The notes: generated by a model not told the origin, from the sequence alone. Shown: positions 12,123 to 21,078, numbered from the stretch's first letter. The stretch is DNA of 64,000 nucleotides from Diabrotica undecimpunctata (GCF_040954645.1 NC_092813.1:16594136-16658135); one strand, 5' to 3'. Program-made: numbers and translations.

Positions 12123-13088
12123 TTAGTTGTTAATGGATATATCAGTCAAGTTAGTAATCTGTGATATAGTATTGTTCTTGGTATCTGATTTAAGTAACAG
12201 GTGGTATATATCGCTTAGATTCTTGATGTCACTCTTAACATTAATGGAGAAATCGTTAAGAAAAATATAAGACATTTCAATGAACTCTCTTTTAGATTTA
12301 TTGTTCTCACGGTGGAGAATTGTGGTGTTGGTATAGTCCATGAGATGACCAGTGGAATGGACATGTTTGGCTAATGCACAACGGTCAGGGTGAAGTCGAG
12401 AATCACTTTTGTGTAGTGTAATACGTGATTTCAATAATTGAGATGTTTGACCGATGTAGGAATTGTTGCAAGAGAGACATGGAATGTTGTAGACAATATT
12501 ACTAAGCCTATCTATGGGAGTCTTATCTTTTATCTTAGAATAAAGATTATTAATTGTTAGGGCTGATCTACAAGCTACATTAAGTTTAATGTTGTTATTA
12601 TTATTGCCAAAGCTATTTTCAACACTTTTCAGAATCCTTGTTAACCCCGGAGTGATATCTCTGAAATATGGTAATGAAAAATATTTGTTTATAGGAGTAT
12701 CAGAGACTGGGCTCCCACTTAAGACATCAGGATCAGCATTGTTAGTCGCGAAGGAAGGTGAAATATCTTCGTCATGGATAGTATTAAACAAAATCTTATT
12801 AACTAATGGTGTTGGATAAGCGTTTGAAATAAAAAGTTTCTGTAGGATTTGTAGGTTTTTTGTATGAAATGAAGGATCTGATAGTTTTGTTACTCTATTT
12901 TTCATCTGTTTGATTAGGTTGACTTTGGTAGAATTATTATGGTATGAGTTGTAGTTAAGGTATCTACCAGAATGGGTCGGTTTTTGATACCAATCTATTT
13001 TGATGTTGTTGGTTTCCCTGATCATCCTTATGTCTAGAAAGGGGACGGACCAATTACCATCTTCCCTCTCTATAGTGAACTGGATGTA
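12123..13088 (-). pseudogene. Penelope-like RT C-terminus plus GIY-YIG endonuclease (left arm)
   Basis: Reading leftward from the centre, the minus strand gives YIQFTIEREDGNWSVPFLDI, then WYQKPTHSGRYLNYNSYH, the end of a Penelope-type reverse transcriptase. A spacer follows, then NIVYNIPCLSCNNSYIGQTS and LKSRITLHKSD, the GIY-YIG nuclease signature. The domain nicks target DNA for priming. The RT palm is missing, so the copy is 5'-truncated. The open frame extends back to 13220 only by reading antisense through the other arm, so I do not accept that start. The frame itself is otherwise open. Confidence 0.85.
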
Positions 13089-13103
13089 GGGGTCATAACC
13101 ACA

Positions 13104-14069
13104 TACATCCAGTTCACTATAGAGAGGGAAGATGGTAATTGGTCCGTCCCCTTTCTCGACATAAGGATGATCAGGGAAACCAACAACATCAAAATAGATT
13201 GGTATCAAAAACCGACCCATTCTGGTAGATACCTTAACTACAACTCATACCATAATAATTCTACCAAAGTCAACCTAATCAAACAGATGAAAAATAGAGT
13301 AACAAAACTATCAGATCCTTCATTTCATACAAAAAACCTACAAATCCTACAGAAACTTTTTATTTCAAACGCTTATCCAACACCATTAGTTAATAAGATT
13401 TTGTTTAATACTATCCATGACGAAGATATTTCACCTTCCTTCGCGACTAACAATGCTGATCCTGATGTCTTAAGTGGGAGCCCAGTCTCTGATACTCCTA
13501 TAAACAAATATTTTTCATTACCATATTTCAGAGATATCACTCCGGGGTTAACAAGGATTCTGAAAAGTGTTGAAAATAGCTTTGGCAATAATAATAACAA
13601 CATTAAACTTAATGTAGCTTGTAGATCAGCCCTAACAATTAATAATCTTTATTCTAAGATAAAAGATAAGACTCCCATAGATAGGCTTAGTAATATTGTC
13701 TACAACATTCCATGTCTCTCTTGCAACAATTCCTACATCGGTCAAACATCTCAATTATTGAAATCACGTATTACACTACACAAAAGTGATTCTCGACTTT
13801 ACCCTGACCGTTGTGCATTAGCCAAACATGTCCATTCCACTGGTCATCTCATGGACTATACCAACACCACAATTCTCCACCGTGAGAACAATAAATCTAA
13901 AAGAGAGTTCATTGAAATGTCTTATATTTTTCTTAACGATTTCTCCATTAATGTTAAGAGTGACATCAAGAATCTAAGCGATATATACCACCTGTTACTT
14001 AAATCAGATACCAAGAACAATACTATATCACAGATTACTAACTTGACTGATATATCCATTAACAACTAA
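13104..14069 (+). pseudogene. Penelope-like RT C-terminus plus GIY-YIG endonuclease (right arm)
   Basis: This is the mirror copy of 12123-13088. It encodes the same polypeptide except for Tyr in place of His within SDSRLYPDR. It also lacks the catalytic part of RT, so it cannot move on its own. The frame stays open to the stop at 14067-14069, close to a YHLLLKSDTKNN C-terminus. The open frames of both arms suggest recent formation or gene conversion between arms. Confidence 0.85.
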
Positions 14070-14627
14070 CATACCTTTATAATTAATTTTCATTAACAAA
14101 AAATATATAACATTCCCTTGCTTTTCTTAGATACGTCTCAATAAGATTCAATAATACATGAACAATATAATATAATTAAATAAAGAAAATCAAAATAATA
14201 TTTCCCTTTACTGGGATTTAAATTCATTCGTTTTTTACCAATGAACCTTAACGACATAAAGATTCATACCAACGATAATGAAGTTGTCAGCGCTTGCGTT
14301 CTGGCTTAAACAGAACCTCACTTTTAACTATCTAAAAATCAAAAATTTAGTTATTGCCGACATTTCAAAGAATTACCTCCTTTTAAATGTAGTTGCATTG
14401 GGTTTTTCGATTAACCTTGGGTAAGCCTTTACGTGTCAAGTTCGAAGCTACCATACATTTCAATTCTTATAAAAAAACTTTTTTTGCACATAGTAACAAA
14501 AAAACACCACTATGTTACTAGCAAAGTTTTTTAATATCCTAACTCTACAATTCTAAGTTACGGTAAGATCAATAATGTTTTAATAGATAATATATGGTAG
14601 CTAATTATAATTTATTCTCTTTCAGCC

Positions 14628-14660
14628 CTGAAGAAGCCAAATTAATTCTCTTTGGCGAAA
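14628..14660 (+). ncRNA. Hammerhead-like ribozyme core in Penelope 3' terminus (right arm)
   Basis: The order is CTGAAGA (14628-14634), one extra A, a perfect stem GCCAAA/TTTGGC (14636-14641 with 14651-14656), then GAAA (14657-14660). This fits the hammerhead core CUGANGA, stem II, GAAA, apart from the extra A before stem II. Penelope-like elements are known to carry hammerhead motifs in their LTR-like ends. Stems I and III and the cleavage site were not resolved. Confidence 0.5.
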
Positions 14661-14729
14661 ACGTTCGGCGAAACAATTGATACACATTAGAGTATTTCTT
14701 GCAGATTTCCCCAATATTTAAGAGTTTAC

Positions 14730-14730
<1 letters not shown>

Positions 14731-14818
<88 letters not shown>
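14731..14818. repeat. (TA)n microsatellite
   Basis: TA tract between the Penelope palindrome and the left LTR of element A; it is the insertion target of element A. Confidence 0.95.
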
Positions 14819-14824
<6 letters not shown>

Positions 14825-15186
14825 GAATTTATTAATTGTTATGTCTTTAATTTATAATGTCTTTACTAATTTATTATATTGTTCCTACTTTAATTTATTA
14901 AAAGGCACGATAATTTATATAAGTTTATTTCTCACTAAATAATACACATAATTTATTTAGGCGAGCGTAACATAAATATCGCGAGCGCGAATCTTCTTTA
15001 TTAACTGCCCTTCATATAAAAATGTTGTATTTATATACGAAATCCTGATATACTAGAACAGCATCGAAAGATCGAGAAGCTTAGCCGGCTCATTCACCAT
15101 AATTTGAATCTAGACTTCCACCGAAATTTCTACAATAAAACAGAATAATTAGTCATAAAAGTTAGGCCAGTATATTTATCGTAACA
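14819..15186 (-). repeat. Element A 3' LTR
   Basis: Minus-strand reading starts TGTTACGATAAATATAC and ends CAACA. It is 368 bp, the same as the other LTR. Its first 11 bases contain the last codons and stop of the Gag-Pol ORF. Confidence 0.95.
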
Positions 15187-18100
15187 TTGCCCCCCTCTTA
15201 AAAGATGGTTCCTCCTGGAACCTTGTCGGGACTGGAACCGGAACTGTATGCTGGTATCGGCAACTGGACCCTCTTTTACAACTTCCAGTTGTATAAAAAT
15301 GACAAGGGACGGTTTTCTCTCCGCACCAGTAACTATGCGGATTGCAACAGACTAACACCTGGACTTCGGTGTCTTTAAAGATCTCCTCCACCATATTTCG
15401 GATAACCCTCCAATCTAATTGGCGGCACTCCAACTTTGGCATGGCTAACTTTTGCACGTCGGACTCTAGTACGTGCTCTCTCAATTGAAGTAAGGCTTCC
15501 CATACATCTCGGTAGGTAGGTTGGTCACGGGCAGTGTCTTTTGTTACCAGGTAGAAAAGGTAACGTGATGCATCTTGGAGTTTCAAGGTTTTACCGGGAG
15601 CTGGCACTTGGCATTGGAGTTCTGCAACTCGACCAAACTTCCTTCGAAAGACGGATGCCAACCCTGGTGCGTCTTTGATACTGGCCGGGATGGTAAGGGC
15701 CAGCGAGTAGTCATCGGGGAGCGCGAGTAGATCTTGCTTTTCTTCAGTGGTAACACCATGTCTCGCTTTACCGGTACCTCCATAGGCACCCATGAATTCC
15801 TCAAACGTGAGGTCAGACACATCTTGGACTTGGTTTACTTCCACTTCTTCATCTACGTCGTGGTCACCCTCGAAAGATGCCAACCGGTTATGGTGTACTA
15901 TCATCGGCTTTCCCCTCGGAATCTTGCCTATTCGGTAGATGACATCGTTGATCTTCTCCATGATGAGGTATGGACCTTCCCAAAACTGCTGCAATTTGGG
16001 AGAACAACCTTTTCGCTTCTTGGGATTATACAGCCATACTTTGTCGTTCTTCTTAAAGCAACCCTTTTCGGCTTGTGTATCGTACCGTTTCTTCATTCTG
16101 TCGCTAGCGATCTGAAGGTGGGAACGGACCAACTCATGTACATCGTCCATTCTTCTTCGTAATTCGATCACATAATCTTCACCTGCTACATCTTCTCCAG
16201 GTTTACATCCAAACTCGAGATCACAAGGTAGTCGCATTTCGCGTCCGAATAGGACTTTGGCTGGTGTCTGGCCTGTTGATTCGTTAACAGCAGATCTGTA
16301 GGCCATTGTGAAGAACGGAAGGTATTGGTCCCAGTCTCGCTGATGATCGGACACCATCTTTGTCAAATACTTGCCAACTGTCCTATTCATTCGTTCTACC
16401 ATACCATCCGATTGCGGATGATACGCGGTAGTTCTTGTTTTCTTCATGCCTAGTCTATCACATATTCCTTGGAATAGATCGCTTTCGAAGTTCCTGCCTT
16501 GGTCACTATGGATCTCCAAAGGCACTCCAAATCGGCTGATATATTCTTGGATCAACTTATCTGCAACGGTGGCGGCCTTCTGGTCTGGAAGTGCGTAAAT
16601 CTCGACCCACTTAGTAAAGTAATCCATTACTACCAACATGTACTTGCCTCCATTTTCACTTTCTGGAAATGGCCCAGCGATGTCCAAAGCTATTCTTTCA
16701 AACGGGCTTCCAACATTATATTGTCTCATAGGAGCTCTCCTTTTTCGGTGAGGCCCGTTACTCGTAGCACAAATAGTACATTTCTTACACCAGTCTTTTA
16801 CGTCGTCGGAACTGTTCATCCAATAAAACCGTTCCCGAATTCGCTGAAGGGTTTTCTTTACCCCAAAATGCCCTCCCGATGTACTGTCGTGTAACTGACG
16901 AAGTACTTCGGCTATTCTGCTCTTTGGGATCACCAACTGTCTTCTCTTCTCTGAACCGTCATCATTTTCCAGGACTCGTTTGAGCAAGCCATCTTCGATG
17001 ATAAATGAGTCCCACTGGGCCCAATACGTCTTAACTACTGAGCATAGGTTTGATATTTCCTGCCAAGGTGGTCGACGGTTTTCCTCTTTCCATTTTCGGA
17101 TTTTCTGTATAACTGGATCTCTCTCTTGTTCTTCCCTGATCTTAGTAGGCGTCCAGTCGTCGTTGACAATCGTCGTTCTTAGCACTGCTGCTTCCTTGGA
17201 TTCCGTTTTGTTGCAGTGGGAACACTCTGCTGAGCATGGCCTTCTGGAAAGAGAATCAGCGTTTCTGTGGCTAACTCCGGCCCGGTGCTCAATCTTAAAA
17301 TCGTATTCTTGGAGTCGTTCGATCCACCTGGCTATCTGACCCTCTGGATTCTTAAACTGCATCAACCACTTAAGGGCGGCATGGTCGGTTCGGATTAGAA
17401 ACTTTCTTCCATAGAGGTATTGATAGAAGTGCTCTACTGATTTCACTACTGCCAGAAGTTCTCTTCTCGTGACGCAATAATTCCGTTCTGGTTTTGAAAG
17501 AACTTTACTAAAATATCCGAGGACTCGTTCCTGTCCTCCTTGAATCTGAGACAGCACTCCTCCAATTCCCACATTACTTGCATCCGTATCTAAGATGAAC
17601 TCTCCTTCTGGCAGTGGATACCCCAAAATTGGTGCTGTTATTAAATGCTTTTTCAACGTTTCAAAGGCATTTTGGCAGTCTATATCCCAGCGGTATTCTC
17701 TTGATTCCTCTGTAAGTCGCGTTAATGGCTTAGCGATATCTGCAAACTTCTTAATAAACCTCCGGTAGTAAGTACATAGTCCAAGAAAACTTCTCACTTG
17801 ATGTTTGTCAGTTGGTTTTGGCCATTCCTTAATGGAATCGATTTTTCCCTTATCCACGGCCACTCCTTCTTTACTGACTATATGACCCAGATAATTGACT
17901 TTACCTTGAAATAGCTGGCACTTCTTGGGGTTTAGCATCAATTGGGCAGCTTTAAGTCGATTAAAAACGTTTTCTAAATTCCTCAAATGATCTTCGAATG
18001 TCTCCCCCAAGACGATTATGTCATCTAAATAAACCAGGCATGTTTTCCAAGATAACCCTCTCAACACATTTTCCATAAGCCTCTCAAATGTCGCAGGAGC

Positions 18101-20629
18101 ATTACAGAGTCCAAATGGCATAACGTTGAATTGCCACAATCCAGATCCTGTGGTGAAGGCTGTCTTTTCTTTATCTACTGGGTCCATTTCTACCTGCCAG
18201 TATCCAGACTTCAAATCCAAAGTAGAAAACAATTTACTTCCAGCCAATGTGTCCAATGTGTCATCGATCCGAGGCAGAGGATAACTATCTTTCTTGGTAA
18301 CGTTGTTCAGCAAACGGTAATCCACACAGAACCTCGTCGTTCCGTCTTTCTTCTTAACCAGGACCACCGGAGAGACCCATGGGCTCGTAGAAGGTTCTAT
18401 CACCCCGTCTTTCTTCATTTCCTGAACAATCGTTTCAGCTTCCTCTCTTTTCGCCTGTGGTAATCGTCGAGCTGTTTGACGAATTGGCTTAGCATTACCA
18501 GTATCAATTTTATGCTTAACAACCGTAGTTCTTCCCGTCTTTCCTCCTTTCGGTACGAAAATATCACGATACTGCCGAAGAAATTCCCTTAATTTCCTTT
18601 TCTCCATCTGATTTAGAGACTGTCCTGCAACTGCAACCATTTGGTCGAATTTATCGTTGGAATTATCAGATGTTGTCGCCTGACGGATTATGGATGTCAC
18701 AGGTACACAAGTTCCTACTTTTGTCTCTTTCTTTATGGTCACTGGGTAGTCGTTGACATTGATAAGTCTCACAGGAATTTCTTTAGCCGAAGTCACCAAT
18801 TCCTTTCCAATTATGATTCCACGGCCAACCTCATCGTCGTGGTTCCAAGGCTCCATCATAACAGGTCTCCCTTCGTCTACAATTCCCTGTAGTCGCGCTA
18901 CTATGATCGTTTCGCTTCTCGCAGGCACGACTGTATCTTCTGTAATGGCTGCTTGCACAGTGTTGTCATTATGTGGATGGAGAAATACCTCCTCGTTGCC
19001 AACTTTGATTACCTTATTCTTAAAATCCAATTGGAATCCATGCATATTCATTACGTCCATTCCTAATATAACATCCTCTTCGATGTCAGCAACTATAACA
19101 GTATGGACAAACTTTTCTGCCCCAATTCCCAATTGTACCTGGATTTCTCCATGAATGTTGGCATTTTCACCTGTAGCGGTCCGAAGTCGTAACCTCGTTG
19201 GTAACAGTTTCTTTCGGCTGTTTATAACTGTCGGGCGTATAATGGTTCTGGTCGCTCCGGTATCCACCAACAACGTATGTCTTTTACCATTTATTTCTCC
19301 ATCTACATATACACTATCTTCACGACACTTCAAAGAAGCTATTAGTATAAGAGGGTCTTTGGAAAAGTTCCGGGTCGAGGCTGCTCCCCTAAAACCGACT
19401 CGTTCTGGTTTTCCTGATGGTGAGTTTCTTGATTTTATGGTCTTCGTTTTCTTGCATGTCATGCTTTTTATCAAATTAAAGAGCTGGTCAAGTTTATCTT
19501 CATCTCCTTCCTCTTTTACAGTCCTAACTTTACTGTACCCGCCAGAGGCCTGCGTAGCTGACTCGTATTCGAGGGCGGCGGATAAGACATCAACCAGCGT
19601 CTTGTGACGAGCTAATCGTAGTGTTCTCTGCATTTCATGATCACGAAGACCATCAATAAACGTTTGAACGGCCAATTTTTCCATCATGTCTTCGGGAGCT
19701 GTTGGATAAGCATATCGTACTAATCTGGCAATATCTACCTCATATTCTTGAAGAGCCTCATCTTTCTTCTGTCTACGATTTTTAAGCTGCGACTGATATA
19801 CATGCTCCAAATGTTCGTGGCCATATCGCATATTTAACCTCTTCTTCAGTTGTTCGAAATCATCGGTCTCCTCTACTGCTATGGTCTGAAGCACATCTAA
19901 GGCATCTCCTCGAAGAGCGATAGTCAGGTTTATAGCCTTTTCTTTTTCAGACCATCCATTCGCTCTTGCAGCTGATTCGAACTGTTTCATGTAGTTGTTC
20001 CATGACGATTTTCCGTCGAAAGTTGGGACTTTGACATGCACAGAACTTCCACTTCCTTCAAATTTCGGCCGTGTTTCCAACTTACATTTCGTCTCGTCTT
20101 CTTTTATCTCTACTCTAATTGGATTGTTTCCTCTCTCTGCTGTCCCTGTTTCCTCCATCTTCCTTTCCATCTCTTTCCATATCTTTTCTTCGAAGGCCAA
20201 CATATCGGCAGCAACTTGGTTTTTTAACGAAGACACTCTATCGTCAAGAGCAGACATCTCAGAAGTGACTTTAGAGATGTTAGCAGAAACTTTGCTTTCC
20301 AGAGAAGAAATCTCGTTAGAAACTTTGCTTTCTAAAGAAGCGATGTCGCCGGAAACTTTCGAAATATCGCCAGAAACTTTGTTCTCTAATGATGCGATAT
20401 CACCGGAAACTTTGTTCTCTAATGATGCGATGTCACCGGAAACTTTGGAAATCGACGAGAGGACAGCATCTTCAAATATATAAGTCTCTGGATCTAGTCC
20501 TTCTTCTAGCAAAGCGTTCTTTAGTCGTTGGACTAACTCAGCCTTTTTTCCGGTAGAAGCTAATTCTCTGTCTTCAAGATGTCTTCTTAAATTAGTCACT
20601 GTCAGCTCATAAATCGTAGCCATTTTCAC
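15176..20629 (-). CDS. Element A Gag-Pol polyprotein with SAP, macrodomain and CCCH finger
   Basis: One uninterrupted 1817-residue frame. In order: a SAP-like helix-extended-helix (about 5-45); a coiled coil with 11-residue repeats around KVSGDIASLEN (56-160); Gag (about 198-360) with no CCHC knuckle; an aspartic protease (DTGA 456-459); RT (about 715-920, YLDD 867-870); RNase H (about 1005-1130); integrase with an HHCC finger (1247-1284) and D1316, D1376, E1412 (Dx35E). An extension follows that ordinary gypsy Pol lacks. Residues about 1628-1762 match TARG1/OARD1-type macrodomains, and 1776-1794 form a CCCH finger (CX7CX5CX3H). Gag and Pol are fused without a frameshift. The start at 20629 leaves a 70-base leader; Met3 (AAAATGG) is an alternative start. 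The stop lies 11 bases inside the 3' LTR. Plus-strand ORFs across it are shadows. Confidence 0.95.
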   Translation of the reverse strand: MKMATIYELTVTNLRRHLEDRELASTGKKAELVQRLKNALLEEGLDPETYIFEDAVLSSISKVSGDIASLENKVSGDIASLENKVSGDISKVSGDIASLESKVSNEISSLESKVSANISKVTSEMSALDDRVSSLKNQVAADMLAFEEKIWKEMERKMEETGTAERGNNPIRVEIKEDETKCKLETRPKFEGSGSSVHVKVPTFDGKSSWNNYMKQFESAARANGWSEKEKAINLTIALRGDALDVLQTIAVEETDDFEQLKKRLNMRYGHEHLEHVYQSQLKNRRQKKDEALQEYEVDIARLVRYAYPTAPEDMMEKLAVQTFIDGLRDHEMQRTLRLARHKTLVDVLSAALEYESATQASGGYSKVRTVKEEGDEDKLDQLFNLIKSMTCKKTKTIKSRNSPSGKPERVGFRGAASTRNFSKDPLILIASLKCREDSVYVDGEINGKRHTLLVDTGATRTIIRPTVINSRKKLLPTRLRLRTATGENANIHGEIQVQLGIGAEKFVHTVIVADIEEDVILGMDVMNMHGFQLDFKNKVIKVGNEEVFLHPHNDNTVQAAITEDTVVPARSETIIVARLQGIVDEGRPVMMEPWNHDDEVGRGIIIGKELVTSAKEIPVRLINVNDYPVTIKKETKVGTCVPVTSIIRQATTSDNSNDKFDQMVAVAGQSLNQMEKRKLREFLRQYRDIFVPKGGKTGRTTVVKHKIDTGNAKPIRQTARRLPQAKREEAETIVQEMKKDGVIEPSTSPWVSPVVLVKKKDGTTRFCVDYRLLNNVTKKDSYPLPRIDDTLDTLAGSKLFSTLDLKSGYWQVEMDPVDKEKTAFTTGSGLWQFNVMPFGLCNAPATFERLMENVLRGLSWKTCLVYLDDIIVLGETFEDHLRNLENVFNRLKAAQLMLNPKKCQLFQGKVNYLGHIVSKEGVAVDKGKIDSIKEWPKPTDKHQVRSFLGLCTYYRRFIKKFADIAKPLTRLTEESREYRWDIDCQNAFETLKKHLITAPILGYPLPEGEFILDTDASNVGIGGVLSQIQGGQERVLGYFSKVLSKPERNYCVTRRELLAVVKSVEHFYQYLYGRKFLIRTDHAALKWLMQFKNPEGQIARWIERLQEYDFKIEHRAGVSHRNADSLSRRPCSAECSHCNKTESKEAAVLRTTIVNDDWTPTKIREEQERDPVIQKIRKWKEENRRPPWQEISNLCSVVKTYWAQWDSFIIEDGLLKRVLENDDGSEKRRQLVIPKSRIAEVLRQLHDSTSGGHFGVKKTLQRIRERFYWMNSSDDVKDWCKKCTICATSNGPHRKRRAPMRQYNVGSPFERIALDIAGPFPESENGGKYMLVVMDYFTKWVEIYALPDQKAATVADKLIQEYISRFGVPLEIHSDQGRNFESDLFQGICDRLGMKKTRTTAYHPQSDGMVERMNRTVGKYLTKMVSDHQRDWDQYLPFFTMAYRSAVNESTGQTPAKVLFGREMRLPCDLEFGCKPGEDVAGEDYVIELRRRMDDVHELVRSHLQIASDRMKKRYDTQAEKGCFKKNDKVWLYNPKKRKGCSPKLQQFWEGPYLIMEKINDVIYRIGKIPRGKPMIVHHNRLASFEGDHDVDEEVEVNQVQDVSDLTFEEFMGAYGGTGKARHGVTTEEKQDLLALPDDYSLALTIPASIKDAPGLASVFRRKFGRVAELQCQVPAPGKTLKLQDASRYLFYLVTKDTARDQPTYRDVWEALLQLREHVLESDVQKLAMPKLECRQLDWRVIRNMVEEIFKDTEVQVLVCCNPHSYWCGEKTVPCHFYTTGSCKRGSSCRYQHTVPVPVPTRFQEEPSFKRGAMLR
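15187..15199 (-). promoter_or_regulatory. Element A polypurine tract
   Basis: Minus-strand AAGAGGGGGGCAA lies directly before the 3' LTR and would prime plus-strand DNA synthesis. It is also coding: its codons give Lys-Arg-Gly-Ala near the C-terminus. Confidence 0.85.
15248..15304 (-). other. CCCH zinc finger at the element A C-terminus
   Basis: Residues 1776-1794, CHFYTTGSCKRGSSCRYQH, give CX7CX5CX3H. This is the RNA-binding CCCH finger form of tristetraprolin and U2AF-type proteins. It lies 14 residues after the macrodomain. It may supply the RNA binding that Gag, without a zinc knuckle, lacks. Confidence 0.85.
15344..15748 (-). other. Macrodomain (TARG1/OARD1-like) in element A polyprotein
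   Basis: Residues about 1628-1762. The recognisable blocks are KQDLLALPDDYSLAL, GLASVFRRKFG, YLFYLVTKDTA followed by PTYRDV, then LAMPKLECRQLDW and MVEEIF. They occur in the same order and spacing as in the macrodomain ADP-ribose hydrolase family to which human TARG1 belongs. Such domains bind or remove ADP-ribose on proteins or nucleic acids. The TK of the LVTK block fits the TARG1 catalytic Lys. The stretch after PKLEC is two residues shorter and lacks the glycine-rich loop and Asp found there in TARG1, so catalysis is doubtful. The assignment is from memory of the family pattern, not from a search. Confidence 0.8.
20495..20617 (-). other. SAP-like DNA-binding domain at the element A N-terminus
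   Basis: Residues about 5-45 read YELTVTNLRRHLEDRELAST then GKKAELVQRLKNALLEEG. This is the helix-G-K-xx-L-xx-R-L pattern of SAP domains, which bind AT-rich DNA and occur in chromatin proteins. Confidence 0.75.
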
Positions 20630-20681
20630 AATTTATTTTATATTCACTTGTAATTTATTTTCGCAATTTATCTAAGTATTC

Positions 20682-20698
20682 CACTGTTCTGACACCAT
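20682..20698 (-). promoter_or_regulatory. Element A primer-binding site
   Basis: Minus-strand TGGTGTCAGAACAGTGG begins two bases after the 5' LTR. The first ten bases fit the 3' end of tRNA-Leu (..CTGACACCA). Confidence 0.75.
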
Positions 20699-20699
20699 T

Positions 20700-21067
20700 T
20701 GTTGTGAATTTATTAATTGTTATGTCTTTAATTTATAATGTCTTTACTAATTTATTATATTGTTCCTACTTTAATTTATTAAAAGGCACGATAATTTATA
20801 TAAGTTTATTTCTCACTAAATAATACACATAATTTATTTAGGCGAGCGTAACATAAATATCGCGAGCGCGAATCTTCTTTATTAACTGCCCTTCATATAA
20901 AAATGTTGTATTTATATACGAAATCCTGATATACTAGAACAGCATCGAAAGATCGAGAAGCTTAGCCGGCTCATTCACCATAATTTGAATCTAGACTTCC
21001 ACCGAAATTTCTACAATAAAACAGAATAATTAGTCATAAAAGTTAGGCCAGTATATTTATCGTAACA
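20700..21067 (-). repeat. Element A 5' LTR
   Basis: 368 bp, apparently identical to 14819-15186. It should carry the promoter, though no TATA box was singled out. Confidence 0.95.
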
Positions 21068-21078
21068 ATATATATATT
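21068..21078. repeat. Short TA flank of element A
   Basis: ATATATATATT follows the LTR and continues the TA target seen on the other side (14731-14818). It overlaps the left end of the next palindrome. Confidence 0.7.

Larger units (their letters stand above)
11461..14730. mobile_element. Penelope-like element, two 5'-truncated copies in head-to-head palindrome
   Basis: Bases 11461-13088 are the near-perfect reverse complement of 13104-14730. The loop is 15 bases (13089-13103). Each arm is the 3' half of a Penelope-like element: the end of RT, a GIY-YIG endonuclease, and about 660 bases of 3' non-coding sequence ending in an LTR-like terminus. The copies point outward (left arm minus, right arm plus), joined at their 5' truncation points. 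By eye the arms differ at only a few bases, including a His/Tyr change and one single-base indel. Inverted and partial tandem copies are known for Penelope-like elements. The unit lies between (TA)n tracts. Confidence 0.88.
14819..21067 (-). mobile_element. Element A: apparently intact Ty3/gypsy retrotransposon with macrodomain
   Basis: A 6249-bp LTR retrotransposon on the minus strand. It has 368-bp LTRs (14819-15186 and 20700-21067) that I cannot tell apart by eye. The primer-binding site is at 20682-20698, one long Gag-Pol ORF lies at 15176-20629, and a polypurine tract is at 15187-15199. The flanks are TA repeats on both sides (the right one only ~11 bases), consistent with an ATAT-type target duplication. 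Identical LTRs and an open ORF point to a very recent insertion. The order protease, RT, RNase H, integrase defines Ty3/gypsy. Confidence 0.95.

Noticed and set aside
13104..13220. N-terminal 44 residues of the minus-strand frame beginning at 13220
   Set aside because: This part reads antisense through the other palindrome arm; the real element sequence starts at the centre.
15583..20483. Plus-strand ORFs of 60-160 codons across element A
   Set aside because: They are antisense shadows of the 1817-residue Gag-Pol frame and show no domain pattern.
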